Source: Streptomyces ferrugineus (GTDB taxonomy: Bacteria > Actinomycetota > Actinomycetes > Streptomycetales > Streptomycetaceae). From it: a stretch of DNA of 64,000 nucleotides. Position numbers and translations under genes: made by a program. Shown here one piece after another: positions 24,751 through 33,019 of this stretch (positions within the stretch are counted from its first letter, which is position 1; every line of letters begins with the position of its first letter). The DNA lies in NCBI RefSeq assembly GCF_015160855.1, contig NZ_CP063373.1, forward strand, positions 620,001 through 684,000. Direction: 5' to 3'. Below the pieces are notes generated by a model. It ran no database searches, had not been told where the DNA came from, and worked only from the letters and a program-made list of their open reading frames with translations.

Positions 24751-26774
24751 TGACGCCGACCGACCCTGCCCTCCACCACACCCTCCGCCAGGAACGAACC
24801 CACCACGACCGCTGCCGCACCGCCCTCGCCGGCATGCTCGAAGGCGCCGACGAACAGGTCGTCATCGGCGAGAACGCCTCCGCCTCCGGAGCCGACGCCG
24901 AGGTCCTGGGCTACCGGCTGCGCAGCCAGGCCAAGGCGCTGCGCGAGCTGCCCGAGGGCCCGCTGTTCTTCGGGCGGCTGGACTTCACCGACGCAGATCA
25001 CCAGGCGCTGCACATCGGACGGCTGCGGATCAGCGAGCATCCCGCCGAGCCGCCCCTCGTCGTCGACTGGCGTGCCCCCGTCTCCCGCGCCTTCTACCAG
25101 GCCTCGGCCCGGGACCCGCAGGGCGTCGCCGTACGACGCCGCTTCGGCTGGGCGCCGGGCAGCCGCGGCGCCGCCACCGACCTCACCGGCCTGGAGGACG
25201 AGCACCTCGACCGCGGCGAGTCCCGCGCGAGCGACATCGTCGCCCGGGAGATCGAACGCCCCCGCGTCGGGCCCATGCGCGACATCGCCGCCACCATCCA
25301 GCCCGAGCAGGACGATCTCGTACGGGGCGACCTCGCCGTCTCCCTGTGCGTACAGGGCGCCCCCGGCACCGGCAAGACCGCCGTCGGCCTGCACCGCGCC
25401 GCGTATCTGCTCTACACCCACCCGCAGCGCATCCGGCGCGGCGGACTGCTGATCCTCGGACCCAACCGCACCTTCCTGTCGTACATCTCCGAGGTGCTGC
25501 CCGCGCTCGGCGAGACCGGCGTGCGCCAGTCCACGCTGCGGGACGAGATCGCCCGGCATCCGGTCGGGGGGACGGACGAGGAGCGGACGGCCGTCGTGAA
25601 GCACGACGCCCGGATGGCCCAGGTGCTGCGGCGGGCCCTGTACGCGAGGGTGGGTGGGGGCGAGGGGATCGGTCCGCTCGCCGTGCCCGAGGGGTCGTAC
25701 CGGTGGCGGGTTCCGGAGGGGGAGCTGCTGCGGATCGTGGCGGGGGTGCGGGCCGAGGAGCCGCCGTACGCCGTGGGGCGGGAGCGGGTGCGGACGCGGA
25801 TCGTGCGGCGGATCCTGGAGCAGGCGGAGCGGCGGGGCGGGCCGCCGGGCGCCGCGTGGGTGCGGAAGATGTCGCGGGCGCGGGCGGTCGGGGAGTACGT
25901 CGAGGCTGTGTGGCCGAAGGTCCGGCCCGAGGAAGTCGTAGGCCGACTGCTCATGGATCCGGACGGGTTGGCCGCCGCCGCCGACGGGGTGCTGGACGCC
26001 GACGAGCAGCAGGCGCTGCTGTGGGCGAAGCCGCCGCGGTCCTGGAAGTCGGCCCGCTGGTCGGCCGCCGACCTCGTGCTGCTCGACGAGGTCGCCGGGC
26101 TCATCGAGCATCCGCAGGGGTACGGCCATGTCGTCGTCGACGAGGCGCAGGACCTGTCCCCGATGGAGTGCCGGGCGATCGCCCGCCGGGCCGCCTTCGG
26201 GTCGGTGACCGTGCTGGGGGACCTGGCCCAGGGGACGACGCCGTGGGCGGCGCGCTCGTGGCGGACGGTGCTGGCCCATCTGGGCAAGCCGGACGCGGCG
26301 GTCGTACCGCTGACGGCGGGGTTCCGGGTGCCGGGCGCGGTGCTGGAGCTGGCCAACCGGCTGCTGGAGCGGGTGGACGTGGAGGTGCCGGCGGCCCGTT
26401 CGCTGCGCGGGGACGGGGAGCTGCGGTTCCGGGCGGCGGACGGCGATCTGCCGGGCGCGGTGGTGGGCGCCGTACGGGATGCGCTGGGCCGGGAGGGATC
26501 GGTCGGGGTCGTCGCCGCCGACGCGGACGTGGCCCGGGTGCGTCAGGCGCTGGCGGCGGCCGGGATCGAGGCCGGGGGCGCGCAGGAGCTGGGGGCACGG
26601 GTGGCCGTCGTGCCGGCGGGTGTGGTCAAGGGGCTGGAGTACGACCATGTCGTCGCTGTGGAGCCGGCGGCGATCGTGGCGGGGGAGGAGCGGGGGCTGC
26701 GGCGGCTGTACGTGGTGGTGACGCGGGCGGTGGCGGGGCTGGAGGTGGTACACGGAAGGCCACTGCCGTGGTGA
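24750..26774 (+). CDS. HelD/HelR-type RNA polymerase-associated ATPase
   Basis: A 674-residue UvrD-like ATPase. Walker A is GAPGTGKT (residues 203-210) and Walker B VVVDEAQDLSP; later motifs include LTAGFRVPGAVLELANRLL, GLEYDHVVAVEP and LYVVVTRA, with a non-helicase N-terminal arm. These are features of HelD, which dislodges stalled RNA polymerase from nucleic acid. The Streptomyces protein HelR, of this class, protects RNA polymerase from rifamycins; whether this copy is HelR or a general HelD cannot be settled by reading. I see no rifamycin-associated element that I can recognise, only the palindrome above. Confidence 0.85.
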   Translation: MTPTDPALHHTLRQERTHHDRCRTALAGMLEGADEQVVIGENASASGADAEVLGYRLRSQAKALRELPEGPLFFGRLDFTDADHQALHIGRLRISEHPAEPPLVVDWRAPVSRAFYQASARDPQGVAVRRRFGWAPGSRGAATDLTGLEDEHLDRGESRASDIVAREIERPRVGPMRDIAATIQPEQDDLVRGDLAVSLCVQGAPGTGKTAVGLHRAAYLLYTHPQRIRRGGLLILGPNRTFLSYISEVLPALGETGVRQSTLRDEIARHPVGGTDEERTAVVKHDARMAQVLRRALYARVGGGEGIGPLAVPEGSYRWRVPEGELLRIVAGVRAEEPPYAVGRERVRTRIVRRILEQAERRGGPPGAAWVRKMSRARAVGEYVEAVWPKVRPEEVVGRLLMDPDGLAAAADGVLDADEQQALLWAKPPRSWKSARWSAADLVLLDEVAGLIEHPQGYGHVVVDEAQDLSPMECRAIARRAAFGSVTVLGDLAQGTTPWAARSWRTVLAHLGKPDAAVVPLTAGFRVPGAVLELANRLLERVDVEVPAARSLRGDGELRFRAADGDLPGAVVGAVRDALGREGSVGVVAADADVARVRQALAAAGIEAGGAQELGARVAVVPAGVVKGLEYDHVVAVEPAAIVAGEERGLRRLYVVVTRAVAGLEVVHGRPLPW

Positions 26775-26966
26775 GCTGTTCCGGACCGTCCGCGCCGGCG
26801 TTCATCTCCTGGCGTATCAGGGCCAGTTCGCGGAAGGAGCCGGGTGTCTTCCGGGACCTCACTCGGAGGCCGGGCGACACCCAACTCGCTCACGGCACAA
26901 GGCCGATCCGGCAGTCGTGGGCGGACGGTAGCGCAGCCCGCCCGCCGAGGGTGATCCTGTCTTTCG

Positions 26967-27485
26967 ATGCTCCTTTTCCTCGACGTCGACGGAACCCTGG
27001 TCCCCTTCGGGGCGGAACGGCCGTACCCGCGGTACGAGCCGCCCCGCACCCTGCCCGAGCCGGACGCCCACCCCCTGCTCACCCGGGTCGACCCCGCCCT
27101 CGGCACCCGCCTGGAGCGGCTCACCGCACTCGGCGTCGAGCTCGTATGGGCCACGACCTGGATGGACGACGCGAACACCGCCCTCGCGCCCTGGCTCGGC
27201 CTGCCCCCGCTGCCCGTCGTGGACTGGCCGGAGGAGGACGCGGACCCCTCGCTCGGGCCCCGCGCCCCGCACTGGAAGACCCGGCCGCTGGTGGCCTGGG
27301 CGGCGGGGCGGCCCTTCGCCTGGGTCGACGACGAGATCACCGACGTCGACCGCGCCTGGGTGGCCGCCCACCACCCCGCGCCCGCCCTGCTCCACCGTGT
27401 CGACCACCGCTACGGACTCACCGACCGCGACTTCGCCGTACTGGAGGAATGGCTCACCGCCGGGAACGGCCCAGCAACTCGGTGA
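26967..27485 (+). CDS. Small HAD-like protein
   Basis: A 172-residue protein starting MLLFLDVDGTLVPFG, which is HAD motif I (DxDGT). WATTWMDDAN gives the motif II Thr, and WVDDEITDVDRAW the acidic motif IV. No cap domain is present, so it belongs to the short capless HAD group whose members may act on nucleotide or protein phosphates. The 192 bases upstream hold no recognisable gene. Its 3' end overlaps the convergent imine-reductase-like gene by 32 bases. Confidence 0.82.
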   Translation: MLLFLDVDGTLVPFGAERPYPRYEPPRTLPEPDAHPLLTRVDPALGTRLERLTALGVELVWATTWMDDANTALAPWLGLPPLPVVDWPEEDADPSLGPRAPHWKTRPLVAWAAGRPFAWVDDEITDVDRAWVAAHHPAPALLHRVDHRYGLTDRDFAVLEEWLTAGNGPATR

Positions 27486-28347
27486 CCCGCATGAAGCCGT
27501 CCGTCCCGTGGCCGAGCCCGACGACCCGGCGGGCCTGGCCCTCGGCGGCGCGCAGCACGGCCGCCTCGATGCCGTGGGACTCGGAGGCCTCGACGATGTG
27601 GGCCATGGAGGAGACGGCGGAGGTGACGGGGTTGAGTTCGCCGGAGTAGGTGCCGTCGTCGACATCGCCCGCGAACTCCTCGAAGAGCGGCGGCAGGATC
27701 GCGCCGATGCCCTGTGCGAAGGGGGCCAGTTCCCGGGCGGTGATGCCCTCGGCCCGCGCCACGGCCAGGGCGTGCGCGTAGCCGGCCATCGCCGTCCAGA
27801 AGATGTCCAGCAGGGCGATGTCGTAGGCGGCGGCCCGGCCGATGTCCTCGCCGAGGTGGGTGTGGGTGCCGCCGAGCGCGTCCAGGACGGGCCGCTGCTC
27901 GCGGTACAGGTCCTCGGGGCCGCTGTGCAGGAACACCGCGTCGGACGTCCCGATGGTGGTGGTCGGGGTCATGATCGCGCCGTCCAGGTAGCGGATCCCG
28001 TGCGCGGCGGCCCAGTCGGCCGCGTCCCGGGCGCGGGCCGGGGTGTCGGCGGTCAGGTTGACGACCGTACGGCCCTTGAGCGCGTCGGTGACGGCGTCCT
28101 GCCGCAGGACGGCGTCGGCGGCGTCGTAGTTCACCACGCAGACGACGGTCAGCGGACCGGCGGCGACGGCCTCCGCCGCGGACGCGGCCGCTGTGGCGCC
28201 GCGGTCGAGGAGTTCCCCGTCCCGCCCCGGCGTGCGGTTCCACACGGTGACCCGGAGGCCCGCGTCCAGGAACGCACCGGCCAGGGCCCGGCCCATCGGC
28301 CCCAGACCGAGGACGGTGACGGCGGGCTCGTCGGCGTATGTGGACAT
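27454..28347 (-). CDS. NAD(P)-dependent imine reductase / 3-hydroxyacid dehydrogenase-like enzyme
   Basis: A 297-residue Rossmann-fold oxidoreductase. The dinucleotide loop is GLGPMGRALAGAFLDAG (residues ~14-30), followed by VWNRTPGR, where the Arg suggests NADPH. The all-helical C-terminal domain (AAYDIALLDIFWTAMAGYAHALAVA) matches imine reductases, with the catalytic Lys of hydroxyacid dehydrogenases missing. It is divergent from an HxlR regulator gene; such pairs usually mean that the regulator controls the enzyme. Physiological substrate unknown. Confidence 0.87.
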   Translation of the reverse strand: MSTYADEPAVTVLGLGPMGRALAGAFLDAGLRVTVWNRTPGRDGELLDRGATAAASAAEAVAAGPLTVVCVVNYDAADAVLRQDAVTDALKGRTVVNLTADTPARARDAADWAAAHGIRYLDGAIMTPTTTIGTSDAVFLHSGPEDLYREQRPVLDALGGTHTHLGEDIGRAAAYDIALLDIFWTAMAGYAHALAVARAEGITARELAPFAQGIGAILPPLFEEFAGDVDDGTYSGELNPVTSAVSSMAHIVEASESHGIEAAVLRAAEGQARRVVGLGHGTDGFMRVTELLGRSRR

Positions 28348-28428
28348 GACTCAACTCCCTGTAGGGTGACGATAATTGCTGACAAAAGGGGTGGGTTTGA
28401 TGAGGGACGGACATGGCGAGGGATGGGC

Positions 28429-28776
28429 ATGACGAGTCGGCGCCATGACCCGAACGTCTGCGGGGTGACCGCCGCGATCTCGGTGATCGACGGCAAGTGG
28501 AAGACGTCGCTGCTGTGGCTGCTGGAGTCCGGCCCGCACCGCCCGGCGGAACTGCGCCGCCGGCTGCCGGGCCTCAGTGAGAAGGTGCTGACCCAGGCGC
28601 TGCGCGAGATGGAGACGGACGGCCTGGTGCACCGCGAGGTGTACGACGTGGTGCCGCCGAAGACCGTCTACTCCCTGACCGGCTTCGGCCGCGACCTGGC
28701 CGAGGCTCTCGGCCCGCTCTCCGACTGGGGCCACCGCCGCCTGGAGCGGCTGACCGGGGCCCGGTCGGCCTCCTGA
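28429..28776 (+). CDS. HxlR-family transcriptional regulator
   Basis: A 115-residue winged-helix protein with the family signature: Cys near the start (DPNVCGVTAAISVIDGKWKTSLLWLL), RPAELRRRLPGLSEKVLTQALREMETDGLVHREVY and PPKTVYSLTGFG. The single conserved Cys may sense electrophiles or oxidants, as in some HxlR proteins. The ATG with GAGGG six bases upstream is the best start. It diverges from the imine-reductase-like gene; the 81-base gap probably holds both promoters. Confidence 0.9.
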   Translation: MTSRRHDPNVCGVTAAISVIDGKWKTSLLWLLESGPHRPAELRRRLPGLSEKVLTQALREMETDGLVHREVYDVVPPKTVYSLTGFGRDLAEALGPLSDWGHRRLERLTGARSAS

Positions 28777-28903
28777 CCCGTACCCCACCTCCGTCCGCCG
28801 CCTCGTCGATCACCCACATCAAGGGTCGGACGGCGGGGCGGTGCTGCCAAGTACCCACAAATAAGTGGGTGTCGGCGCCGCCCTGGCCGGGGCCTGGGTG
28901 GCG

Positions 28904-29047
28904 CTAGAGGACGCGGAGGTTGGCGAGCGGGATGTTCCACTCGTTCCGCTCGATGTTTCCATGGCCGTCCCGAGCCGCGGCCGGTACCGCGACCAGCATC
29001 AGCCCGGCGACGACAGCGGCCAGAACGGCGGCGACACGACGCTTCAC
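28904..29047 (-). CDS. Small secreted protein (47-residue precursor)
   Basis: A GTG start preceded by GAGGAGG. The product starts MKRRVAAVLAAVVAGLMLVA with a normal signal peptide, predicted cleavage at VPAAA, leaving a mature peptide of about 22 residues (ending IPLANLRVL). No Cys and no chaplin motif are present. The strong ribosome site and signal peptide argue it is real; function unknown. Confidence 0.65.
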   Translation of the reverse strand: MKRRVAAVLAAVVAGLMLVAVPAAARDGHGNIERNEWNIPLANLRVL

Positions 29048-29157
29048 GGTTCCTCCTCGACGACGCCCGTACCGACCACCCTGCGCCGGGCACCCGGCCC
29101 CGCCCGCCCGGACACGCCGCTCGGCCCGCGGGTTCAGCCGCTCGGTGGCGGCCCGGC

Positions 29158-30018
29158 TCAGCAGAAGTCGTACGCCACCCAGTCGGCGAGTCCGCGATAG
29201 CCGAGGCGCTGGTAGAGGGCGTTGCTCGTGGGGTTGGCCACGTCCGCGAACAGCACGACGTCCTTGGCGCCCGCGGCCAGCGCGGCCCGGCTCACCTCCG
29301 CCGTCACGGCGCCCGCGTAGCCGTGACCGCGCAGATGGGCCGGGGTGTAGACGACGTCCACCTGGATCTGGCCGCCGATCAGCGGGTTCATGCCGGCGAC
29401 GGAGACCGGGGTGCCGTCCGGGGTCTCCCAGAGCGTGTAGCGCTTGTCGGCGTAGCGCGTGCCGGCCCAGGAGCCGGCGTCGATGGAGACGTCCTCCCCG
29501 ACGGCCTTGGCGAACTCGCCGCACCAGAACATCACCTGGTCGAGGTCCTGCTCGCCCAGCAGCCGGGCCCGGCCCGCCGGCAGCGGCCGCGGTGGGGTGA
29601 GCGTGCCGAGGCGGTAGAGGCGGACTCGGGTGCCGCGGAGTTTCGGCGTCGCGCCGGTGCTCCGCTGCCAGGCGTCGGCGAAGGCGGTGGCGGTGCCGAG
29701 GTCCCCGCTGGCGGAGGGCAGGGGATGCCCGAGGGCGGCCAGCCGGGCGGCGAGGGTGTCGGCCTGCTCGGGGGTGAGCGGGGAGAGACCCAGACCGCCG
29801 GGTGGGAGGTGGTAGAAGCTGCCGTGGACCTCGCCGGCCCGCTCCAGCACGCCGAATACGGGAGCCTCGGCGCCGAACGCGGTCGCCCCACGGGTGCGCA
29901 CTCTCTCGGCCCACGTGAGCTGCATGACGTGGGTGCCGGGCCGGGAGCGCAGGAAGTCTCCGGCGCGGGCGAGAAAGTCGTCGACGTCTTCGGTGAGGTA
30001 CCAGTCGTCCAAGGCCAT
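29158..30018 (-). CDS. GNAT-family N-acetyltransferase
   Basis: A 286-residue protein with a GNAT domain in its C-terminal half: VDVVYTPAHLRGHGYAGAVTAEVSRAALAAGA is the acetyl-CoA-binding loop and helix, and NPTSNALYQRLGYRGLADW the final strand region. The N-terminal half looks like a decayed GNAT-like domain. The substrate is unknown. It is followed, on the same strand, by a small secreted protein gene and preceded by the TmrB-like gene 74 bases upstream. Confidence 0.85.
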   Translation of the reverse strand: MALDDWYLTEDVDDFLARAGDFLRSRPGTHVMQLTWAERVRTRGATAFGAEAPVFGVLERAGEVHGSFYHLPPGGLGLSPLTPEQADTLAARLAALGHPLPSASGDLGTATAFADAWQRSTGATPKLRGTRVRLYRLGTLTPPRPLPAGRARLLGEQDLDQVMFWCGEFAKAVGEDVSIDAGSWAGTRYADKRYTLWETPDGTPVSVAGMNPLIGGQIQVDVVYTPAHLRGHGYAGAVTAEVSRAALAAGAKDVVLFADVANPTSNALYQRLGYRGLADWVAYDFC

Positions 30019-30092
30019 GCCTCACCCTTCCCCGGCAGGACCGCGCGCTCACATCAACTGGGCGGCCGGGGGGTGCTCCAGCGCGGCGTACG

Positions 30093-30617
30093 TCAGCTCT
30101 TGACGGCCTCTGCGATCTGCCGGGCGGCCTCGGCGGGCGTGAGGTGCGTGGTGTCGATGACCTCGGCCTCGTCGTGCAGCCATGTGCGGGCCGCCTCGGC
30201 GTAGGGCTCCAGGTACTTGAGGCGGAAGGAGGAGTTCGGGCCGACAACGGTGTCTTCCGCGATGCGCCCGCGCAGGGTGTCCTGGTCGGCGTGGAGGACG
30301 AAGTGCCGTACCGGGATGGCATGGTGGGCGAGGCCCGCGCTGATCTCGCGCCAGTACTGCTCGACCAGGACGGTCATGGGCACCACCAGAGTGCCGCCGG
30401 TGTAGTCGAGTACGCGCCGGGCCGTCTCGACCACGAGCGGCCGCCATGGAGGCCAGTGCTGGAAGTTGTCCGTCCCGGGCAGCCCCGGCTTGATGTCCAT
30501 GAGTGTCTCGCCGACCTTCTCGGCGTCGAATACCCGTGAATCCGGGAGGAGCCGCTGCACGAGCGGACTGGTCGTCGTCTTGCCCGCGCCGTGGGTGCCG
30601 TTGAGCCATACGATCAC
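30093..30617 (-). CDS. TmrB-like P-loop ATP-binding protein
   Basis: A 174-residue P-loop protein: VIVWLNGTHGAGKTTT at the start is Walker A; VFDAEKVGE, FQHWPPWRPLVVETARRVL and LVVPMTVLVEQYWREI follow in the same order as in Bacillus TmrB, the ATP-binding tunicamycin-resistance protein. Small kinases of the AAA_33 or zeta type are an alternative. The GTG start puts the P-loop near the N-terminus as in TmrB. An open frame extends upstream but lacks a credible start or motif. Confidence 0.75.
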   Translation of the reverse strand: MIVWLNGTHGAGKTTTSPLVQRLLPDSRVFDAEKVGETLMDIKPGLPGTDNFQHWPPWRPLVVETARRVLDYTGGTLVVPMTVLVEQYWREISAGLAHHAIPVRHFVLHADQDTLRGRIAEDTVVGPNSSFRLKYLEPYAEAARTWLHDEAEVIDTTHLTPAEAARQIAEAVKS

Positions 30618-30979
30618 GGAACCCGAGGCTAGCGCTGTGCGGGCCGTGGGAACGGGCACGGCGGAAATCCGATACGGCGGCTGCGGCGTTTCCCGGACGG
30701 TGTCAGCCGGGCCGAGCAGGGCGTCGCCGTCGGCCGTGCCGCCGTGGCGGAAGGCCGTCGAGGACGCGGCGGGCTCTCGCCGGGCAGGCGGGCCGTGTCC
30801 TGCGCCGTTCCGGGCCAGCACCTCAACCGGTGCGCCGGTCGCGTGACGTCGCGCGGCCAACTGCTGCGCACAGGCGCGGGCGAAGGTTCGCTCGCTCTGC
30901 TCGTACCGGCCATGGATCGCCGCGGATCGCCACGGCCCGTCACCTGGCCCGGCGGCTGCCAGGTGGGTCGTCCAGCGGG
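30618..30979. other. Gap without a recognisable gene next to the IS element
   Basis: About 360 bases with codon-like GC pattern on the minus strand in frame with the TmrB-like gene (for example RYEQSERTFARACAQQLAARR), but no start, domain or ribosome site that I can support. It may be the remnant of a gene broken before or by the IS insertion. Confidence 0.3.
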
Positions 30980-30985
30980 ACTAGG

Positions 30986-32066
30986 TGTACCCGGTCATGA
31001 CTTTGGTGACAGTCGGCTGATTGGTGGCTGGCCGCCGAGCGCGGTGTGTCGGCGGCCAGTGTTGTAGAACTGCAGCCAGGGTGCGAGTGCGTCGGCGCGT
31101 TCGGTGTTGCTGGCAAAGACCTGGTGGTAGGCCCATTCGGCCTGCAGGGTGCGGTTGAAGCGTTCGACCTTGCCGTTGGTCCATGGGCAGTGGGGCCGGG
31201 TGAACTTCTGCTGTGCGCCCAGGGTTTGGCAGGCGTCGCGGAAGGAGCCGGAGGTGCGGTAGTTGCGGGCGTTGTCGGTCATCACGCGCTCGATGCGGGC
31301 GATGCCGTGGCCGGCGAAGAACGCGGCCGCGCGGGTGAGGAACGCGGCGCAGGTGACGCCTTTCTCGTCGGCCAGGATTTCGGCGTAGGCCAGGCGGGAG
31401 TGGTCGTCCACGGCGGCGTGCACGTAGTCGTAGCCGATGCCGCGGCCGCGGACGTCCTCGCTGCGGCCGTGGGCGCGCCAGCCGCCGCCGTCGGGGATTT
31501 TGCCGAGCTTCTTCACGTCCACGTGGACCAGGCCGCCTGGCTGGTTGTACTCGTAGCGTGCGGCGCTTTTGCGCACCGCCCGGATGACCTGCCCGGTGAG
31601 CGGGTCGCAGGCTGCCAGGGGCGGCATGTGGTGGCGGCGCAGGATCCGGGTCACGGTCCGGGCCGGAACCCCGGTGGCCTCGCTGATCTGCTCGGGTCCC
31701 CGGCGCAGGCGTCGGCGGGCCTGAAGAACACGCTCCTCGACCTCGGCCGGCGTGCGTGTGGGGCAGGTGCGGGGGCGGCTGGAGCGATCGTGCAGCCCCG
31801 GCCAGCCCTCGACCCGATAGCGATTGACCCAGCGGTGAGCACACTGCCGGGAGACTCCCAGTTCCTTGGCGACGTGCGCGACCGGGCGCCGGTCGAAGAC
31901 AACGCGACGCACCAGCAGGCATCTGCCGTGAAAGGTCAGCCGGGCATTAGCGTGGGCCACCAGGACCTCCGAGGTGAGTGAAGACGGCAATCTCCACTAC
32001 GCCCGGAGGTCCCTCCATGATCAACAACCGGTAGCGGGCGTGTCACCAACCTCCCGGCCGAGTACA
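30986..32066 (-). mobile_element. Complete IS481-family insertion sequence, 1081 bp
   Basis: The element has 26-base terminal inverted repeats at 30986-31011 and 32041-32066, both starting TGTAC and with 20 of 26 positions identical. It is flanked by the exact 6-base direct repeat ACTAGG (30980-30985 and 32067-32072), matching the NCTAGN target preference known for IS481. The single transposase gene is intact, so it looks like a recent, possibly active insertion. Confidence 0.9.
30995..31990 (-). CDS. IS481-family transposase
   Basis: A 331-residue DDE transposase. Residues ~10-110 are helix-turn-helix domains (VAKELGVSRQCAHRWVNRYRVEG; ISEATGVPARTVTRILRR). The catalytic core has the three acidic residues in HVDVKKLGKI, VMTDNARNYRT and WTNGKVERFNRTLQ. 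It is full length with no frameshift. It starts 50 bases inside the right terminal repeat and ends just before the inner end of the left one, as expected for a compact IS. Confidence 0.95.
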   Translation of the reverse strand: MPSSLTSEVLVAHANARLTFHGRCLLVRRVVFDRRPVAHVAKELGVSRQCAHRWVNRYRVEGWPGLHDRSSRPRTCPTRTPAEVEERVLQARRRLRRGPEQISEATGVPARTVTRILRRHHMPPLAACDPLTGQVIRAVRKSAARYEYNQPGGLVHVDVKKLGKIPDGGGWRAHGRSEDVRGRGIGYDYVHAAVDDHSRLAYAEILADEKGVTCAAFLTRAAAFFAGHGIARIERVMTDNARNYRTSGSFRDACQTLGAQQKFTRPHCPWTNGKVERFNRTLQAEWAYHQVFASNTERADALAPWLQFYNTGRRHTALGGQPPISRLSPKS

Positions 32067-32250
32067 ACTAGGGCAGCGGGTGTCCGCGCCAGGTCCACGA
32101 CAGGGGCACGGGCGTGACCACCACGTCCACGCGCGGCTCGTGCACCTCGGTGAGCGGCGCCGTCCCGGCATCCTCGGGCACCCCGAGGATGGCGACGCGT
32201 CCGGCCCCGCGAGCTCGCGGCAACCCCACGACCGCGACGAGCGTCTCCAG
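32067..32250 (-). pseudogene. Possible remnant of a LacI-type sensor domain
   Basis: On the minus strand the sequence RVAILGVPEDAGTAPLTEVHEPRVD resembles the end of LacI-family ligand domains (VAVVGFDD...PPLTTVRQP). No DNA-binding domain or good start is present, and the frame ends at the TAG within the IS target site. The reading is tentative; it could also be a short unrelated gene. Confidence 0.25.
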
Positions 32251-32296
32251 CGGCACCTCGCAGATCCCCTCCGGTCGCGCCGGCCCACCCGTGCCG

Positions 32297-32905
32297 TCAG
32301 CCGTGCGTGCGGAAGATCCGGTCGAGGTGGTGGTCCAGGACCGCGGCGGCGTACTCCGGGCTGCGCTGGCCGACGAGGATGCTGGTGCCCAGGCCCGCGG
32401 ACATGGCAAGCAGGCTGACTGCTTCCAACCGCGTGTCCAGACCGGGGTCGAGCAGACCCGCCTCTCGCGCCTGCTGGAGGAGTCCGGCCACGGCGTCCTC
32501 GGCGGCGTCCGGGTTCTTGATGAAGGGCTGGGCGGCGAGGGCCGGGTCGTTGACGGAGAGGACCGCGTACGAGGTGTAGAGGTGGTGGAAGGTGCGGCTC
32601 TCCTCGTCGGTCGGCAGGGCCGCCATCAGCACTGCCTCCACCGTCGCGCGCGGGCCCGGGCTGTCCCCGGCGGCGCGGACGCGGGCGGAGACCCGTTCCC
32701 TGAATCTCTCCGTCAGCTGCTCCAAGCCGAAGAGCAGCAACTTCTCTTTCGTCTCGAAGTAGTACTGCACGAGCCGCAGTGACACACCCGCCTCCGCGGC
32801 CACGTCGCGCATCCCCACGGCGTGCAGGCCGCGCCGCCCGGCGACGCGGACGAGCGCCTCGGCGATCTGGGTGCGCCGTTCCGCGTGATCCACGCGCTTG
32901 GGCAT
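32297..32905 (-). CDS. TetR-family transcriptional regulator
   Basis: A 202-residue repressor. The helix-turn-helix lies at residues ~10-58 (RRTQIAEALVRVAGRRGLHAVGMRDVAAEAGVSLRLVQYYFETKEKLL). The C-terminal domain (TFHHLYTSYAVLSVNDPALAAQPFI) is of the TetR_C_6/BetI-like type. The ATG with AAAGGACC upstream was chosen. It diverges from an alpha/beta hydrolase gene; two near-identical 16-base palindromes in the gap are its likely operators. Confidence 0.9.
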   Translation of the reverse strand: MPKRVDHAERRTQIAEALVRVAGRRGLHAVGMRDVAAEAGVSLRLVQYYFETKEKLLLFGLEQLTERFRERVSARVRAAGDSPGPRATVEAVLMAALPTDEESRTFHHLYTSYAVLSVNDPALAAQPFIKNPDAAEDAVAGLLQQAREAGLLDPGLDTRLEAVSLLAMSAGLGTSILVGQRSPEYAAAVLDHHLDRIFRTHG

Positions 32906-32945
32906 CGTCCGGTCCTTTGCTCCTAGGGCTCCTGGAAGCTTTTGA

Positions 32946-32995
32946 TGATACAGCCGTACCAGGTCTCGCGAGCTTTTCATGGTACGTTCGTATCA
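32946..32995. promoter_or_regulatory. Twin TGRTAC-N4-GTAYCA operators
   Basis: TGATACAGCCGTACCA (32946-32961) and TGGTACGTTCGTATCA (32980-32995) are each imperfect palindromes of the form TGRTAC-N4-GTAYCA and are near mirror images of one another, 34 bases centre to centre. They lie between the divergent TetR and hydrolase starts, so one regulator can govern both promoters. Confidence 0.75.
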
Positions 32996-33019
32996 CGAAA
33001 CCGAGCCCCGGAGGTGGCC

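Noticed and set aside
26775..26966. Minus-strand reading frame (SRKTPGSFRELALIRQEM) in the gap before the small HAD gene
   Set aside because: It has a coding-like flavour for about 30 codons only, no start site and no family match I could name.
24695..27649. A 984-codon open frame on the plus strand overlapping the helR-like gene
   Set aside because: Its product is Arg/Pro/Gly-rich without motifs, while the other frame has perfect Walker motifs.
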